DNA of 64,000 bases from Adiantum capillus-veneris (GCA_014529385.2 CM043961.1:12338478-12402477), one strand, 5' to 3'. Counted from the first letter of the stretch, positions 13,650-26,566 are shown. Made by a program: numbers and translations. The notes: a model not told the origin generated them from the sequence alone.

Positions 13650-14266
13650 ATAATGGAAAGGTGTGTATGTAAAATAAAGAAATAAAAGGTGAGTTGTTTT
13701 TTGATGAATAAATACATTTTAGGGTCCTTGAGAAATCCAAACAAGCCCTCAAGATCACGATAATTACTCATATCGTTGTTTTTTATTGTAAAAGAAGCAA
13801 GAGAGAGAAAATGTAGACCAAAATTTTAGGAAGAGACTCAAAAACGAGATTTCACTTTTGCAGCATTTGATGAGTCATGTTTTATAATTTTTATGCTGTC
13901 AAAGTCTTTCATGTTTCCAATTTCCTATATACCATATGCCCCCATCCACATCCACTTTGCATAAAAACCGATGTTCCATAATCTTTAAAAACTACCAATT
14001 GACTTCTCATCCTATGAAGACAAGTACAAATAGAATTCTTCCTCTCCTTTTACATTGAAGTCCCCCTTGAATTTTGTAGGACCTAAAAATGTGCCTTTAA
14101 TAAATCCATCTTAAGTTGTTTCCCATGTGAAATAAATCACCAAATTTGTTTAGCATACTATATGGACATTCACAATTGAAGTGAAAATGAAAATATGTAA
14201 ACAAAAACATTTAATCATAGGTGAAACACTATTTGTTTATGAGAATATCCCTACACCATAATTTAA

Positions 14267-15164
14267 TGTTAGAGTGTCACCGCGGTGGATGTCTGCAACA
14301 TAGTTTTTTGTACTAACATAATGTCAATATGCAAGGAAGTGACTCGGGATGGGGCATAGAGATTTAATGAGATTGTCAATCTCACCAAAGTAAACCTAAA
14401 GGAATGTTCCTACTTCTACAAAAGCAAACAACCACTTCCTAGTCAGAAAATCAGTCTATGTCCGATCTCACCACTCTAGGTCATCTCGCCTTTTTGGTAT
14501 CCAAACGAATTTGGAATGTAACAAAACTTAAGGAGAGGTATTACAACACCTAAGGGCACATTACTACCAAGTTCTGCAACCATCTTTGAAGGTACATAAA
14601 TCAAGATCCATCCCAAAAAATGTAGAGAAAACTAACACATAACTACACGAAAAGGCCTCCCATAAACATAGAAACACTCTTCCAAGGTCAAAACATCAAA
14701 AGACAACCATTCAAGACCTCAAATCAAAGCATTTTCCTCACAAACAAGATGTCACGAACCACAACAAAATTGACAATGATTACACTTAGATTGAACAGCA
14801 AGAGACAAGGAACACAATGTGCTATTTGGAATCGAATTTTGATTACCAGACAAGGAGAAAGATTGATTACAGTTTGTAGCAGCAAAGAAGCTCTTAGTTG
14901 ACGTCCATTACTTGCAAAGATAATGATAGTGTGTTTTACAAAACTAAGGGTTTTGATTTAAGAGCTAGGGACTCTTTCCCACGGCCATTTGGCCACTTAC
15001 ATGGTTTGTAGGCTCAGAGAGGCTAAGAGGGAATGATAGATTATATTACAATTTGATAATCCTCATTAGCTAATCACACCGCTTCTTTTGAAAAAATGAT
15101 TGAGCATAACAAAGTTTGGTGTATATCCTCCTTCTAAGTGACATTCCACTGTGTCCACCAATCA
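14267..15164 (-). repeat. 3' LTR of element A
   Basis: 898 bp, similar throughout to 44104-44971, with scattered substitutions (many C/T or G/A) and small indels. Ends are TG...CA. Divergence is clearly greater than between the LTRs of element B or the mini-Copia, so this is the older insertion. Confidence 0.85.
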
Positions 15165-15176
15165 TTCCCCCCTTCC
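15165..15176 (-). promoter_or_regulatory. Polypurine tract of element A
   Basis: The minus strand reads GGAAGGGGGGAA directly upstream of the 3' LTR, the usual primer for plus-strand DNA synthesis in LTR elements. Confidence 0.8.
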
Positions 15177-15737
15177 TATTCATTGCACATCCTTGTGCAA
15201 TCTGTCTTTGATTGTCACCTTAGTAGTTAATCAATCGCTTTTCTAGTGTCCCAGTCTGTTGCCTGAATTTTTGTGCCCTTGCCTTGATCTCCATCTTTGT
15301 CGCTAGCTCTCTGAAAGGGTTATTACTGAGAGTGATATGATATGCTATATGTCAACCTGGTAGATCTTTTGTGAGGGGATTAAATATGGAGGATTTGACT
15401 TCAAAAAATCATGTTATGAATGCCTCCTCAAAAGTTTGCATGTAGTGGGAGGGCAAGAACATGACCCTCACATGCAATCCCATATGACGTTTTTGCTGGG
15501 AATTTCTGTTTCCATATTCCAACATAGCCCTCTGGTGCCTTCGACAAAAACTTGCCACGGATGCTCCGCTGCTTGTATATCATTGAATGCCATAATGCAT
15601 CTTTGCAATCTTCACTAGCATTTGGCATGCAAGATCTGGTATTTCCTTCATCATATTGATGACTCGTTTGAGTGTCTGAACCATATACTTTCCTGATGGG
15701 GGATTGTTATTGGGTGGCTTCGTTATAACTGGGTAGT

Positions 15738-17144
15738 TCAAAACTGTTGGTCTTTTGCTTGGCCATGAATAAAAGATTTCCTAGGATCGTCATCTGTTGA
15801 TGGGACAATAAGTTGGGTCGAACCTGAGATGATGTGGAGGATTTCTATAATTTGTTTCATCAGTTGGGTGGTGCTCAAACCATTTCTTTCGCCAGAGTGG
15901 TTGATTGTCGATGATAGTCTGAATTTGTATGGCAGTGAAAGGAACATCCCTGTAATCTCCTCTTTGGTTTGGTTCAAGGGCATGTACATTTTTTGTTTCC
16001 ATAATAGAGCCTCTTGCTTCATCAGTGGTAGTGTGATCATCTCATGCTCGAGGTTTTTTACCACTTCGTTGGGAGTGATCATGAGAAGGGCCGCTGACTC
16101 CAACATCTTGAGCTCATATTGTAGATACTCCTTGTGCAAAGGGTCTTTTACTTCTGAGATCGACCGCTAAATTTATTCTTTTGTAGTATCCAAGATGGAC
16201 GTCATGGCTGGACCTTCAGATTCTTGCATTGCTGTTCCTGTGCTTGTACCTGGCATATCCATATGGTGAGTTTGAAATGTGAATTGTTCCAGTACTTATG
16301 TTTGTTCAGCTTCCACAGTGACTGTTTTTAAACACTTCACCTGTGTTGCTTTTAGAGCATCCAACTCTTCCTTAGCCTCTGTCGGTTGCTTTCTTAGATT
16401 TTCAATTTCTTTGTCTGTAGCTATTTGCAATGCTCTATGTCCTGCTATCATAATTTTCCTGTCATATTTTTCTTGAGCAAGGGCATCCTTTAGATCTTGG
16501 ACCTATTTTGTCAGCGAGGTTGATTTAACTGTCGTGCTCGACGTCTCCTCCAAGGCTAAAAGTTGGGTCAGAGTCTTGCTGACCACCACATAAGACTCTT
16601 GCAGCTTCTCATTTTGTTCTCTTTCCCTAATTAGCTCCTCCTCTAGTCGTTGTTGCTCAACCTACAGAGTAGTGTTGGCTTCATTAAACTGATGGACTTC
16701 CTTGAAGTAATATGCAACGTCCTCTTGTTCCCTTTGTAATTCTGATTGGAGTTGCAACTGTACTTTTTGCAGCTCCTCAATTTTGTTTTGCAGTTGTAGT
16801 GTGCTTTTGGCTGCTTTTTTTGTCTCTTTCCTTGTGTCCTCTAGCTCTAGTTCACTCAAGTTGTAGAGAGCTCTTTGGTATTGAAACTGGGGCTTGATTT
16901 GGTCTAAATGTGCGTCAATGTCAAACGATCGGATCATTTGTGCTCCCTTCTCTACCACAGTTTGTGGACGAGATGATCATGGTTGGTTCTGGCTTCTTTG
17001 GCCTTGGTTTGAGGTACCAACATCATCCTTTGTTCTTTCTTTTGTTTTCAATACTTCACAAGTAGCTGGAGCTGTAGTGATTTCTGGTAGTGTTGTTTGT
17101 TTTTCTGGATCTGCTTGCTTTTGTGACAACACTTTATCTGTCAT
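15738..17144 (-). pseudogene. Element A 3' coiled-coil ORF (broken)
   Basis: Starting at an ATG at 17144, one minus-strand frame runs for about 470 codons with a handful of stops. Residues about 75-300 are rich in Glu, Gln, Leu and Lys with heptad-like spacing (KNKIEELQKVQLQLQ style), a strong coiled-coil pattern. The distal part (16139-15738) is a less biased 133-codon open stretch. It sits between the integrase remnant and the 3' LTR, the place of the env-like ORF in Athila elements. I see no signal peptide or membrane segment, so an envelope role is not supported. I do not recognise the family. Confidence 0.6.
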
Positions 17145-17385
17145 TTTTTTCTGGAAAATCTAAGGCTTCTTCTTTTATTTTTTTAAGCCTCTCAAGGTAG
17201 TTTTTTCTCTTTTGGTGATTCAAAATTATATTCTTGCTGGTTAAGAGTATCCTAATCACCTTTCTCTTCTTGGTTTTCTGCTTTGCCCCCTGCCTTGGTC
17301 AATTCATCCGATGATTCGAGCTCATCACGCGTGGCTATTTTGCATCCTCTCTTTCTCTTTGTTCCATCTTTCGCTTGAGCTCATT

Positions 17386-18015
17386 CTAAATCTGTTGCCG
17401 CATTTCACTGGCAATGTTCAAACTTTCCTCTGCTTCCTTTATTTTGCGTTGTTTGATCCTTTCCAAAGATTTTGATTTTTGTGTGCTGTAGAGGCACATC
17501 CTCTTCTTCTTCTCTTTCATCATCGGCTTCCGTTCCCTGACTTCTCTTTTCCTCGTGTTTCTGTTGGTGGATTTATTCTGTTTGCACCTGTGCTTGTTCC
17601 ATTGTCCTTTGGGCTTGGGTATTGGGATTGCCTCTACCACCCGAGTTGTTCTCTTCTTCACTCTTGTCTGTCTAAGTGAAAATTCACTTCCATGTTCCTC
17701 ATCTGAAGATTGATATTCTAAAGGAGTTTCTTTTACTCCCATCATTGGCCGTAATGGCATTTCGTCTCTTCTTAGGGGTGGTTTTGTGTGTTGACACTTA
17801 TCACATCTTTTGATATATGCCTTTGCATCCCTAAACAACGTTGGCCACCATATTCCTGCGTGAAGTACTTGCTTTGCAGTTTTATCAGTAGAGAAATGTC
17901 CCCTTGGTTGACCCGAGTGTGCTTGTTCTAAGATAAAGAAATATTCACTTTCCGTGGCGCACAATCGTAATTGTTCATCCTTTTCCCCCTTGTACAGTTG
18001 GTTTGCAATTAGCAA
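17386..18015 (-). pseudogene. Element A integrase: zinc domain joined to a charged tail, core missing
   Basis: The first about 75 residues form the HHCC zinc domain: His pair in AHSGQPRGH, then GIWWPTLFRDA and CDKCQ. After MPLRPMM, where the DDE catalytic core normally starts with a W-x-x-D-F-x-G-P type block, the frame passes straight into a basic/acidic Lys-Arg-Glu-rich segment of about 120 residues. The roughly 200-residue core is absent without loss of frame. The product could not catalyse integration. The frame continues after the stop with further charged sequence toward 17230. Confidence 0.75.
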
Positions 18016-18481
18016 ATAATGATTGCTTCCTCTTCTATAGTTCTCATTTGTGCCTTACCCCATCCCTCTAGGAAGGTCTTGTTTTTGAAGTACTCGATTA
18101 TGTGAGTACTCCATTTGGGTGCTTGTACTACTCGAAACAAGGTGGCATGTTATACTGGAGGATGCTTTGTATAGATATCACATGATTTTACGTAAGTATA
18201 GACACTGTTTTCCATCTTTTACCAGTAGACCCCTAGTCTCTTTAGTCTTTGGTATGTTTGCATTTCCCTACTATGAAACCCCGTATGTTATATGTGAGCC
18301 TGTTTGAGGTAGTATTCGTATTTTTTCGGCTATATACATAGTCTCAAAATCCCATCCTTACTATGCTTGTATAGTCATCCAGCTAAAATTTGGAGATTTC
18401 TTGTTCGATGTATGATTGATGGTTGTCTTTCTACAGGTAATGCTCCGATTGTAAGTAGAGAAATGACCTCTTCACTCCACC

Positions 18482-19059
18482 TCAGAACCATTTCAATGTT
18501 AAATAGGTACGAATCTGGAAGATCATCATCAATACCTTTAGGGTGCTTCCCCATGGAACAGTCTCGAAAGATGATCTGCACGTGTGTGTAGCTCCCTTTT
18601 TTACGACTACTGTGAAATCAAGCTCAAGCAATAGGATAAACCAACGAACAATCCTTCCAATGTTGCAAGGTTTGTTTACCAGATATAACAGTGCCTTGTG
18701 GTCCACAAAGAAAACAAATTTGTTTGCAAGAAGATAATGTCTAAATTTTTTAACAGCATATATCATTCCTAGACCTTCTCTCTCTATAGTGGTATAATTT
18801 TTCTCCGTGTTGTTCAGCTGCCTACTAGAGTAGTAAATGGAAAAATCCATTTTTTTCTCTCCTAGCTAGGCAAAATGCACCCTATGGCATAGGCTGATGC
18901 ATCAACATGAACATAAAAGATCTTGCTCCAATCAAGGGCTTGCAAAATTGGAGCAAAAATTAATCTTTTCTTCAATTTGTGAAAAGCCTGCTCACATTCT
19001 TCCATCCATTCAAAATTAGCAATGAGTGCATACAAAGGCTTAGCTATTACAAAATACAT
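18482..19059 (-). pseudogene. Element A RNase H region
   Basis: Two stretches in different frames. Residues from 19059 read as the RT/RNase H junction (KPLYALI, then FHKLKKRLIFAP and a FYVHVDASAYAIGCIL active-site-like block). The part from 18850 holds SRQLNNTEKNYTTIEREGL, MIYAVKKFRHYLL and DHKALLYL. These are the conserved blocks of Gypsy-type RNase H. The frame break near 18855 makes it inactive. Confidence 0.85.
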
Positions 19060-19914
19060 GTATTGACGCGCCTATAGTACCCACAATGACCCATAAATTC
19101 TTGTACTTCTTTCATTTTTGTTGGTCTTAGTAGTACAGTAATTATTTGTATTTTTTCTTGATCAGTGGAAATCCCGTTTTTGGACACAATGTGGCCCAAA
19201 ATTTTACCTTGTCTTACCATGAAGACACATTTTTCAAGGTTTAAGAAAATACGATAAGTTTTGCACTTATCAAAGACTTTCTCAGGTGCATTATGTGATC
19301 ACTTCTCAGGTGAGAATGAACCCAAAGATCATCCATGTATATCTCTACAAATTATCTGAAATATTCCTTAAATGCATGACTCATTAGTCTTTGAAAAGTA
19401 GCAGGTGCATTGGTCAGGCCGAAGGGCATTACCCTGTATGCAAATATACCCCACTTTGTTGCAAAATCTGTCTTATGCGGATCTTTTGGTTTTATTGTCA
19501 CAACTGGTTGTAGCCTGAGAACCCATCTAGAAAACTATAGGCCTCCTTTTTTGCAACTCTCTCAATAACATGATCTGTTATTGGTAGTGGATCATTGTCC
19601 CTGATGGTGGCAACATTTACCTATTTGAGGTTCACAGAGACTCGCAACTTACCATTCTTTTCGGGTACTACCACAATCGGAGACACCCAATCACTGTGTT
19701 TAATCTCGTAGATAAACTCCGCATCCTTCAGTTTATCTATCTCCTCCTTAATTTTCTTGGCAAAAGTCTCATTGTATGTATAAGGACGTTGTATGCGTGG
19801 TCTGGCATCACTTTTAAGGGGTATCGTGTGCCGATAGATCTCTGGATCTGTTCCCTTTAGGTCTTTGTATGACCAAGCAAAGACATCTTTATATAGTCTG
19901 AGTGTATCTATCAA
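19060..19914 (-). pseudogene. Element A reverse transcriptase (broken)
   Basis: The first 97 codons (19914-19621) carry the RT N-terminal blocks: FAWSYKDLKG, HTIPLKSDARPRIQRPY, then SDWVSPIVVVPEKNGKLR. Downstream frames are interrupted, but the minus strand near 19320-19350 encodes YMDDLWVHS, the catalytic box. This is a Ty3/Gypsy RT; no intact frame remains. Confidence 0.85.
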
Positions 19915-20446
19915 AATCCATTCTTCTTCTTTTGTGAGGTCCGTGGCAATGTATGCGAGTTTAGGTTCCTTGTCTGGTTCTGCTAAGTTTATGCATTTGG
20001 CTTTTTCAGGCCCATCATATGAAGTTCCAGGCTCTTTTGGGTCTCATTTGGGCTTTTGCACTACGATTTTTCTATCTTGAATGGTATAGTTTTTGTAGTG
20101 TGAAGGTGCATCAAACTTATCATCGTTTGATTCATCATCAGTTTCCAACTCTGTTGTCCAACTTCTTTCAAAGTGTGTTTCAATTCATTGTATTTGTGTT
20201 TGCGCTCGGTTTTGGATAACTTTGTTGACTTTTTAGAGATACTTTCCGAATGTGGCTTTTGTTTGTTCTTATTTTTCAAGTTTGTTTTGGTTGAGTTGGG
20301 TTTCATGTACCTCTTCAATATCCCATCCTTAAGGCAATCAGTTGCTTCAACCAACTTTAAATACTACGTTTTGTCAGTTAATAGAGGTACTGAATATTCT
20401 TTTGTCTTGTGTCATTTGTTTTCATGCTTTTATTCAGATATCTACA

Positions 20447-21487
20447 CTATCTTTGAGGATTTTGGTTGGGAAAGTTGTAGTAGATCACTCGTCGATTCTC
20501 CGGTTTGATGTCCTGACCTAAAATATTAGAAAGCTCATCGTCCGTGTCGTCTTCTAAACACTTATCCATGGAGTTCTGGAATGCTTCCTCTTCAGTGTGG
20601 TCAAGGTTCCTTGCTGAGATCTCATCCACTATGCGTCGGCTATCTACAATGCCCTCCCTATCAGGGACTTTCAATTTTGATTTTGGACTTAGGTTGACAC
20701 TCATCATCTGGAATGGAATGATATCATATCCTTCCTCATCACCACAGAATTTGGTTAGGGTCACCTCATTCACACACACATCAAGAGTGGCTAGTATCTG
20801 CTGCCAACCAAAATGTTCGAGCATCTCTTTTGAAAAAGCTCTGGTACATATGCCTCGTCTTGTACTGACCTATCATGAATGCAATCCTCTTTTTTCAAAC
20901 TACTACCCTCAGAAGATCCATATGTCCAATTTTGTGAGATTTGTTTTGCAGCCAAGCAGGTATTTCTCCTTCTTGGTCAATTGTGGAGTTTAATTCCTCT
21001 CCAGGGGTTTGTTCCACATCTCTATAAGTATGGTCAGTGACACTGATCTTCGTAATGACATCCTTGTGTCTTAGGTATATGTAGTCATAGCCCCAATCTT
21101 GTACCATTTTGAGATGATGCATAAACAATCTGCTCAATATGATAACAAAATTGCTGCTCTCATCAAAATTCATAATAGAGAATGTGTGCTCATATGCGAT
21201 TCCGCAAGAGGTTACTATGTTTTGCTCCAAAATGCAAATAGGTCTCTCCAGGTATCCGCCAATTGAAGTTTCATTGTAGTTTTCCGTAGAGTAGGCTTTC
21301 CCCATTTTTCCCACATTGCTTTGGTGGCTATGGCAATTCCGGCTCCACTATCCATTATTGCTATTGATTTTACTTCTTTGTAATCCACAGGCAAGGTCAT
21401 GTTTCCTTCTTTTCCTTCACAATAATCTCCTACCTTGTTCACTGGCACTGACTCATGTTTAGTTTGTTTCAAGGTTTGATTATTCAA
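20447..21487 (-). pseudogene. Element A retropepsin and downstream linker
   Basis: The frame from 21487 holds an intact-looking active-site block IAIMDSGAGIAIATKAMW, then shifts frame near 21260-21310. The next stretch (to 20895) holds the ILSRLFMHHLKMVQDWGYDY block, and 20824-20447 holds FGWQQILATLDVC. All three match the same order in the protease ORF of element B (FGWEHILATLDVC). Unlike B, the catalytic Asp is kept here. Confidence 0.8.
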
Positions 21488-22004
21488 TGTTTTTGTTTTT
21501 GGGGAACAATTGGTGGCAAAATTATCAGCCCTATTTTCTCCAAAGAAAATTCCACCTCTTCTCCAAAAAGTTGGTCTTATATGTAGTAACTCTGATAGAG
21601 TTAGTGTACAATGGATAGGGACAACATCAGCTCATGAAGAGTTTTGGTATCCATCATCTTAGGATTAGCTTTCCATTGAGATGGTACTTTTTTACTTTTG
21701 CTCTAGTTTCATGGTTGCCAATGAATGAAGGTAACGTCTTCAATGACTGAGTTTGTTGTCTTCCGATATTTTTGTACCTGAATCACCATAAAATGATTGG
21801 ATATCATTTGGGTAGAGTTCATGCTCGAGGTGGATATCCGTGATAGGGACTGACTGAAGTGTTGCACCTTCATCTTTTTTGTTTCGGATATCCTTCCACA
21901 GATCCTGTGGCCATTGTTTTTCCACTTTAGGAATTGGCATAGGTGCTTGTGAATACATTCCATCTGTTGTATTGGCTGCCATCCTCGTATCCAAAGGCAT
22001 TTCA

Positions 22005-23285
22005 TTTACCCAATGGACAAACCATGAGACCCACAAATGTTTCTATGATAGAAACTATGTTAGAGAAAGACAATACGGACCACATGGAGGGCAACAGCTA
22101 CCACCCCCTCCAAGATACCAAGTAGGAAAAAATAACGCAGTCCAAGGGCAAGAAAAACCTCAACCTGTGTTGGGGCATTAGCCTCCTTTACCCTAGGAAA
22201 ACAGGGCCCTATAAAAGCACCTTCTGATCAGATTATGGTGCAGGTAGTTTCATACCGGGAAGATTTAGACAATACCTAAGAAAGAGGGTTTGACAGAAAT
22301 AAATATGCTTCGAAGGGAGAAATTCTATGGATGGTTTTTGAGGATATGCCATAATCATCATACATAGCACAACCAACAAAACACCATTACTTGGTCGATG
22401 AAAATATGCTTATGTTCATGGCAACCCAGAAGTACAAACCTAGGGGATATCCTCCTAGAACAAGACAATTGATGGGGGTTCCATAAGCTTCTCCACCACC
22501 AGTAGGACCATGCTATGAATGTGGCAGTGATCATTGGGCAAGAACTTGTCCACACAAAGGAGAGCGTATCAAACTCTTTGGGTTCTGTGAGGGATGTACA
22601 AATGACCATCTTATTCTACATTGTCCAAAAACCCTTGATAACAAAGGGAAAGCAACCATGAACAAAATTGGGATTGTGCCAAGCTCAAGTGGATTAGAAA
22701 CAGAACCGACCATTCCAACAAATGCGGTAACAAGAGCCCAAGCACATGAGGCGGCAAGGAACATCCCAGCCGGACAAACCAAGATAGAAAATTTGTCTTG
22801 AAACCCCTAGGAAATCTTGGAAGGCAAAGCAAGACAAGATAAAAGCCAAAAGAGAGAAAGAAAAAACGGCTTTGGAGACCAAATTATTGCAAACAGAGGA
22901 ACAATTGAGAATGGAAAGAGACCTTAAGGAAATGGGCAATGTAAAAAAACCATCAACAATACCGTCGGGAGGATCTATCTTGGTGGACAAGGTCTTTGAA
23001 ACCTTCAATGCGATCTTGAAAGCTTATGAAGCTAGATTAAAGCCCAACCAAACCCAAGAGGATAGGTGGCTAGCATACCCTCACCTAGGGTATGAAAGAG
23101 AGGTTAAAGATGTGGAAGGAGCTCATCCAAGCTGCTCAAGCTCTTATGGAGCCACCAGTTCTGACTGCTCCACGGATTGAGGTGTTAATACATGAAAGAA
23201 ATCAAGAGTTAAAGGAGAAAGGGATCAAAGATGGAGACCAAAAAGATTTGTTCAGTAGCACACCACTTCAATACACACGGTACGT
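22005..23285 (+). pseudogene. Inverted internal segment of element A (gag C-terminus, zinc knuckles, linker)
   Basis: While both sides read on the minus strand, this segment codes on the plus strand. It starts with QWTNHETHKCFY and LPPPPRYQVG, matching KWRNHTGEECYY and PTPPRYITG near the end of B's gag. It continues with knuckles CYECGSDHWARTC and CEGCTNDHLILHC, then VDKVFETFNAILKAYE and NQTQEDRWLAYP, matching EKVNEILDTLLKSYD and NQTQEHRWMTYP of B. Minus-strand homology resumes at 21998 with the residues that follow in B. The block therefore fills exactly the gap left in the minus-strand order, as expected for an inversion. Confidence 0.8.
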
Positions 23286-23299
23286 TTACTCCTGGCCTT

Positions 23300-25096
23300 T
23301 GTTGGAGGTTGCACCACTGAATTGGACGATCTCCTCCACAAGTGTCACATTCTTTAGTGGGATGTTGTCGTGTGTTGGGTTTGTCTTGTTTCCTTAATTC
23401 ATCTTGTTGATCACTGCTTCAATCATTTGATCAATATCTGATATAGTTGGGCTTTGTCCACCCAGTTTCATCGTGGAATCACTAGTGGTTGAAGAGGTGC
23501 TACTCATTCCTTGGTTTGTATCCTCCGTCACCTCCCCATATGCCTTGCAATTGTCTACCAAATGCAATGCCTCTTTCGTAACTTGCTCAAAAGTAACACA
23601 TGCCTATCAGTGCAAGTGCTTTTTGAGAGTGTCATTTTGCAATCCTTCTATGAAGAGGACTAAAAATCTCTCATCCTGAGGTAGTTCTCTAGCAGGGCAT
23701 CTTCCTATGTATTGCTTAGATTGAAGTGAGTCTTCCTTCACCTTTTGACTAAATGCATAGCTCTAGGCGAAGTACTATGCTTAATTCCTCTCTTTGAGAA
23801 TTCCTCAAAAAATTCTCGGAGAAGTTGCTCGATACTCGGGAATTTCAGGCTATTTAAAGGTTGAAACCAGGTCAAGGCTGTTCCTTCTAGAGTCAACTCA
23901 AATCCTCATATTGAGTATGGAAATCTGTTACCTGCTCCGCCCTCAACACTTGTTTGAAGATCAAAACATGAGCATACAAATCTCCCCATTCACTATACAT
24001 TTTGGGTACACACTTTGCCACTTGGGACGGTCGCATGCGTCTGGACTCCGCAACCATCCTCACCATCCTTGGTCCTCCTGGTGTGATCTCTCTAGGTTCA
24101 GAATCTCCCGTTAGCACTACAATTGGTATCCTATCCGCCATACATTCATCAAGTCGTTTTGTTCGTCTTGTGTATTAGTCGGAGGGATTCTAGTTGTGCA
24201 AGTCAAATCAGGTGCTGCACTACCCCTTTGTGTGTTCATAGAAGCCCTAGATCCCATTGATCCCATAGGCCCAGTGTTTGGGATTCATTGATGTCCAAAA
24301 GAATCTTCCACTTTGGTTCTTACTAGACTTACATTCCCAGTTTCTAGTCTCGTGTGAGTAGTCGTGGTTTTAACTTCTTTTGAATTTACATAGTATTGGT
24401 GGAGTGGTCCCCCAAAATATGTATATCACTCTAACTCCTTACGGTCCATAGGAGAGTATATTTGGCCATACTTATCCATTATGACTACCTAGAGTAAAAA
24501 CGTATAGTTTTTTGCAGTCAATGAGTTCCATGATGCGGGGTTTATCACATCTATAATAGAGTGTTTGTTCTCCATTATTGAATTTATATAGCCCCACGTA
24601 AGTGTAGTCTGTATTAAGCCTCTCTGTCTCATTAGTGCGCCTGAGTACCTTGTTTTGGTTGTCCATTTTGGGTGGTTCATCTGCTAGCTCTTCATCTACC
24701 TTGTTCTTGGTGCCAGTCATTCCCCCATTTGCCCACAATAAAGGGGTTGTGAACCACTAGGTACATTATTCCCTCTCGGTCAAAGTATTTGTCTCCGTCA
24801 TAATCCACATCTACAAGGTCCTTGAACTTGCTTGGCTTGTTTTCCAACTTAACACAGTAGAGGTCCATTCCATCCTTATAGATTTTGGCCTTAAGCACAT
24901 TTTCAAATTGAAACTTCAAATATAGCAATTTTACGTCAAATGCAGGTTGTGAAGGAACTGACCCCATGGAAGTTACTTCCTTAGGGTTCACCTTGTTAGA
25001 TTCCTCAGTCATTAGGGTGTAAGATCTTTCTGACGAGGTGTCAGGAAAGCTTTCCTCTACAATGGCTTCTAAAGGATGCAGTGGTCTTTGATTCAT
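23300..25096 (-). pseudogene. Element A gag (broken)
   Basis: Several minus-strand stretches match B's 521-residue gag in order. 24738-24472 holds GLYKFNNGEQTLYYRC and KKLYVFTLG (N-terminal domain). 24141-23893 holds VLRAEQVTDFHTQY (start of the capsid domain). About 23700-23350, with stops, holds CPARELPQDERFLVLFIEGL and KEALHLVDNCKAY. The stretch 25096-24692 is further upstream coding without a known domain. Stops and frameshifts are frequent. Confidence 0.75.
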
Positions 25097-25767
25097 GCTA
25101 CCCCTCAGTTGAGTGATTCATTAGGAAGAGACTGGGCTCTAAAAGGGCCTCTTTATTTGGCAGTTTAAGAAAGTCGAACCTTTAGTATTAAGAAAGTAAT
25201 TAAAGAATAGCTTTTAAATTCAAACAGGTAAAACGGCTAGTTTATTTGAATTCAAAGTCTCCTCCCAAAATGGAATATAAATTCTAGTAGGTAGAACCAT
25301 ATCATGTAGCATATCTATAGAAAGAGCTCGATGTGTAGAATGTAGATCTATGATCTCTGCTCAAATTGGAGATCATATGTGGGAGTTATGAAAGGCCAAA
25401 AATCATAAAATTTTCCACCTCCTTTGTGGGGGGAAAAGTGCATCCTTTGCTCACTCTTACACATCTCTTACACACCCACCATTCTTGCACGCATGGTATA
25501 CACCTATTTGTCAAAATGTTAATCACCTCCAAAAGCTCATGACAAATAAAGAGGCCCTCCTACACCCCATCCTCTTCCTAATGGCTCACTTAATCTATGA
25601 TGTTGGGATTCCTATTCTGGTACAATCTTTCTGATCACAAATACATGAAGGATTGATATTGCAAAATCCAAACCGCGTTACCTCATTAGCTAATTTGAAT
25701 TCCCATTTTGGTCTCTGGGGACTACCTCTCTATGTGGTCAAATTTTGCTCTTATGCTGGCTCAGAGG

Positions 25768-26059
25768 AACATGGATAGTGATCCATGTTGGGAGGCCAAA
25801 CTGAATTTTATTGGTATCAACATAATCAGCTTGATTAGTAGGTCATTTTGCACTAGAATTTCTTAAGATGGATTTCTAGATTTTAGAATTAGGTTAGTTC
25901 TGTCACTTGCTCAGAATGCTTGGCAATTCTAGACTTTTGTCTTGAATTTGGAGACCCTAATTCAGTTTTGAAATGATCACTAAAGTCCCTGGGATGTTGC
26001 CTAGCTGTGATGCAGGTTTTGGATGAATTTGTGTCAGAGGAACATGGATCAATCCATGT
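25768..26059. repeat. Leader palindromes of element A, copies 1-2
   Basis: Copy 1 (25768-25789) has 9-bp arms AACATGGAT and ATCCATGTT around AGTG. Copy 2 (26042-26059) has ACATGGAT and ATCCATGT around CA. Their centres are 272 bp apart. They lie in the non-coding 5' leader between gag and the primer binding site. Confidence 0.85.
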
Positions 26060-26162
26060 ACCTCAGTGCCAGATTGAACTAAAACTTAACACACAGTTTT
26101 CCTTTGTCTCCTTGATGTCAACTTTAGGGTTTTTATAGTATCTGGACTTTTTTAGGTAAACC

Positions 26163-26300
26163 CATTACAAGAGGTACTTCACATTAGCGACACTCGCAGT
26201 GTGACGCTTAAAAGTGAAAATCCACGGCGTCGCTAGTTTATTTGTAACTTAGCGACGCTCATAGCAATGCCCATAGCGACACCGACATGGGTAAAAAATA
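26163..26300. repeat. Left terminal and subterminal repeats of the CACTA element
   Basis: Terminal CATTACAAGAGGT is followed by repeats around TAGCGACAC, GTCGCTAG, TTAGCGACGC and CATAGCGACAC. In this superfamily such motifs bind the smaller accessory protein (TNPA in En/Spm). Confidence 0.75.
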
Positions 26301-26375
26301 AACCGAGAGCGACCAAAAACTCAGATCTCAGATCTGAGTTTTTGGCGCTCAAGCAAGCAAAGGTAACCAGCGCTC

Positions 26376-26566
<191 letters not shown>

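Larger units (their letters stand above)
9389..14266. other. Intergenic, no gene recognised
   Basis: No coding stretch with recognisable similarity on either strand. Visible content: a 20-bp tandem duplication (9474-9522), a CATA-rich tract (10495-10806), a TC microsatellite (12347-12387), a TG microsatellite (13628-13649) and AT-rich sequence from 12.7 kb on. The section 11.3-12.6 kb may be old transposon non-coding sequence, but I could not identify it. Confidence 0.4.

Noticed and set aside
22358-23008. Minus-strand ORFs over the inverted segment
   Set aside because: They are shadows; the plus strand carries the knuckle and linker homology.
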